NCBI GenBank assembly: GCA_009391605.1
Contig: VFGQ01000041.1
Coordinates: forward strand, 1 to 25,966
Source: SAR202 cluster bacterium
GTDB taxonomy: Bacteria > Chloroflexota > Dehalococcoidia > SAR202 > GCA-002694895
Direction: 5' to 3'
DNA: 25,966 bases
Of the stretch, positions 24,288 through 25,966 are shown piece by piece. A program made the translations under genes and the position numbers. The notes under the pieces are model-generated. The model saw only the letters and a program-made list of their open reading frames with translations. It was not told the DNA's origin and made no database searches. Position 1 is the stretch's first letter; each line of letters starts with the position of its first letter.

Positions 24288-25376
24288 TTGTCTAATTCTG
24301 ATCCATATCAATTTCAAGAAAAAACTCATATAGAACTAAGGGCTGACACATATACTTTACCCTCTCCTGAGATGCGTAAAGCTATGTATGAAGCAGAAGT
24401 TGGGAATGATGGTTTTGGAGAAGATCCTACAGTAAACAAACTGGAAAATTTAACCGCAGAACTTTTTAATAAAGAATCTGCTGTTTTTGTATCTAGTGGA
24501 ATAATGGGTAACTTCCTCTCAATACTTTCTCATTGCCAAAGAGGAGATCAAATAATAATAGGTAACAAATCTCATATTAACACCAATGAGCTTGGAGGAT
24601 TTGCAACACTTGGTGGAGTATTTCCATGTATTGTTGAAAATGATTCACGAGGATTATTGAACTTAGATCAAGTAAAAGAAGAAATTTCTCCCTTTCCCGA
24701 ATCAGAAAACCATGTTACTGAAGCATGGGAGTACGAACATGTAGCTCCAACAAAATTAATAGCTATTGAAAATACACACAATAGCTGTGGAGGCAGAGCT
24801 CTAAGTATAAGTGATATTAATCAAATAAAACAAATTGCATCAAAAAATAATATTCCTATCCACTTAGATGGTGCCCGGATATTTAATGCAGCAATTGCCT
24901 TAGAAAACAGTGTTGAAGAATTAACAAAAGATGTTGATTCTGTGCAATTTTGCCTGTCCAAAGGCTTAGGTGCACCCGTAGGTTCATTAGTTTTAGGAGA
25001 AAAAGATTTCACGCAAAAAGTAAGAAAATGGAGAAAAACTATTGGTGGAACAACAAGGCAGGCCGGAATCTTAGCTGCTGCTGGTATAGTAGCATTAAAT
25101 AATTATGAAGAAAGTATAAAAAGAGATCATGATCTTGCAAAATATATGCACGAAAAATTGTCCGAAATAGAAAATATAACACCCGAGTCTGTTGAAACAA
25201 ATTTGGTTTTCTTCAATATAAAAGCTGATAATCCTGGGGAAATATCCAAAAAATTAAAAGAAAAAGGTATTAATGGAGGAGCTGAAACCAGCAGATGGAG
25301 ATTTGTTCCTCATTATGGACTTACCAAAGAAGACATTGATTATGTAGCTGAAACTTTAAATAAATTACTAAATTAA
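24288..25376 (+). CDS. Threonine aldolase-like PLP enzyme (copy 2, diverged)
   Basis: Beta-eliminating-lyase family protein of 362 residues, clearly a paralogue of its upstream neighbour. It keeps GEDPTVN (44-50), CQRGDQ, H96 (equivalent to E. coli H83), H151 (H126), ENTHN (161-165), LDGARIFN (193-200) and PLP lysine K225 in FCLSKGLGAPVGS. It differs by an N-terminal extension of about 14 residues, an acidic loop inserted at about 138-150, and a changed pocket: NTNELGG where copy 1 has YRAEAGG, and GNDGFGED where copy 1 has GDDVYGED. It should be a PLP aldolase on a beta-hydroxy amino acid, but the preferred substrate may not be threonine. The start is TTG at 24288, with AGAGGA at 24274-24279 as ribosome site. 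It overlaps selA tail to tail by 9 bases. Confidence 0.85.
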   Translation: MSNSDPYQFQEKTHIELRADTYTLPSPEMRKAMYEAEVGNDGFGEDPTVNKLENLTAELFNKESAVFVSSGIMGNFLSILSHCQRGDQIIIGNKSHINTNELGGFATLGGVFPCIVENDSRGLLNLDQVKEEISPFPESENHVTEAWEYEHVAPTKLIAIENTHNSCGGRALSISDINQIKQIASKNNIPIHLDGARIFNAAIALENSVEELTKDVDSVQFCLSKGLGAPVGSLVLGEKDFTQKVRKWRKTIGGTTRQAGILAAAGIVALNNYEESIKRDHDLAKYMHEKLSEIENITPESVETNLVFFNIKADNPGEISKKLKEKGINGGAETSRWRFVPHYGLTKEDIDYVAETLNKLLN

Positions 25377-25966
25377 TTTCAATTCTTCTTCTAATAACTT
25401 ATGCACTTCTACGTCCTGTTTGTCTAACAATGTTCTAGGGTCAAGAATAAATTTATTATCTTTAACCCTTCCAATTAATGGAGTTGGTTTATTAATCACT
25501 TTTTTACTGAATTGACTTGCATTAATGCTCAAACTATCAAAATCAATTGATAATGAATAAGAATTTATATGTTGCTCAGGCATACTGCCACCACCTATCA
25601 TTGTCTTAGATTCTTCAATATGTAAAAATTCATAATCTAATTTATCTTTCCAATGTTTAACTATTTTCAACATATCTTCTTTTGATTTTGAAATCATATT
25701 CCAAATAGGGATATCTATATATGATTCAGTAATATACATTTGCAAAGTTGCAATCAATCCAGCCAAAAGTACTTTATCTAATCTCAATGCTCTAGTAAGA
25801 GGATATTTTTCTATTAATTGAACATATTTTTCTTTACCCGCAATTATACCTGATTGAGGTCCACCTATTAATTTATCACCGGAGAAAAATACTAAATCCA
25901 CTCCGTCATTTATCGCATCCTGTACTGTAGGTTCATACTGAATTGAAAATTCCTCAGTATTTATCA
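25368..25966 (-). CDS. selA: L-seryl-tRNA(Sec) selenium transferase SelA (C-terminal part)
   Basis: Converts seryl-tRNA(Sec) to selenocysteyl-tRNA(Sec) with selenophosphate; PLP-dependent decamer. The frame is open from the right window edge (198 codons plus stop), so the N-terminal half is missing from the window. Visible signatures: EPTVQDAINDGVDLVFFSGDK, with the PLP lysine in SGDKLIGGPQSGIIAGK, then the tRNA-contact region PLTRALRLDKVLLAGLIATLQMY, and the C-terminal KPTPLIGRVKDNKFILDPRTL. This matches true SelA better than generic SelA-like PLP proteins. A GTG at 25899-25901 is internal and not the start. selB and selC are not in the window. Confidence 0.93.
   Translation of the reverse strand, partial: INTEEFSIQYEPTVQDAINDGVDLVFFSGDKLIGGPQSGIIAGKEKYVQLIEKYPLTRALRLDKVLLAGLIATLQMYITESYIDIPIWNMISKSKEDMLKIVKHWKDKLDYEFLHIEESKTMIGGGSMPEQHINSYSLSIDFDSLSINASQFSKKVINKPTPLIGRVKDNKFILDPRTLLDKQDVEVHKLLEEELKLI

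Noticed and set aside
25899..25901. GTG as the start of a small complete protein
   Set aside because: The frame stays open upstream to the window edge and encodes SelA residues (EPTVQDAINDG) before it, so the gene is a cut SelA.
1..25966. Mobile element, prophage, toxin-antitoxin, CRISPR or defence system
   Set aside because: All genes are recognisable housekeeping or metabolic genes; no transposase, integrase, att-like repeats, repeat-spacer array or change in base composition was seen.

Overview
This is a compact, very AT-rich (roughly 30% G+C by eye) stretch of bacterial chromosome. It holds 28 recognisable protein genes, two of them cut by the window edges, and no gap longer than about 210 bases. 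I see no tRNA, rRNA, insertion sequence, prophage or CRISPR array. Almost everything is core housekeeping. Several lineage-flavoured details point to a streamlined Chloroflexota, perhaps of the Dehalococcoidia/SAR202 type: a two-domain EF-Ts, a CBS-less GuaB3-type IMP dehydrogenase, RF1 reading GGQNVQKVATA, DXR reading DSEP, a Gram-positive-style SOS operator at lexA, and the block rpsB-tsf-pyrH-frr-uppS-cdsA-dxr-rseP-ispG-proS. This placement is inference from family knowledge, not from a tree.

Left part (1-9283): the N-terminal third of lipoyl synthase reads leftward out of the window. Divergent from it is an rRNA uracil methyltransferase followed by tatB and tatC. Facing these is a minus-strand cluster rel-rpsT-lexA-tatA, so the Tat translocase is encoded by two converging units. 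A 30-bp, nearly perfect palindrome containing a GAAC/GTTC-type LexA box sits immediately before the lexA start. Divergent from rel is hisS-prfA-prmC (translation: charging, release, and release-factor methylation).

Middle part (9268-13929): a minus-strand group rpsO-pnp-dapB-guaB3 joins ribosome assembly, RNA decay, lysine/diaminopimelate synthesis and GMP synthesis. guaB3 has its own good promoter. The 206-base divergent region between rpsO and rpsB carries the promoters of both units and some short repeats.

Right part (13936-25376): a single long, tightly packed operon of 12 genes runs from ribosomal protein S2 and EF-Ts through UMP kinase, ribosome recycling factor, the lipid and isoprenoid genes (uppS, cdsA, dxr, ispG), the site-2 protease RseP and prolyl-tRNA synthetase. 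It ends in two tandem, diverged threonine-aldolase-like PLP enzymes. The second overlaps, tail to tail, the C-terminal part of selA (selenocysteine synthase), which runs off the right edge and implies that the organism makes selenoproteins.

I did not find a clearly new biological system. The most worthwhile leads are the tandem aldolase pair with a remodelled substrate pocket in the second copy, the large lexA operator, the split Tat locus with a Gln in TatC transmembrane segment 4, the GuaB3 enzyme, and selA.
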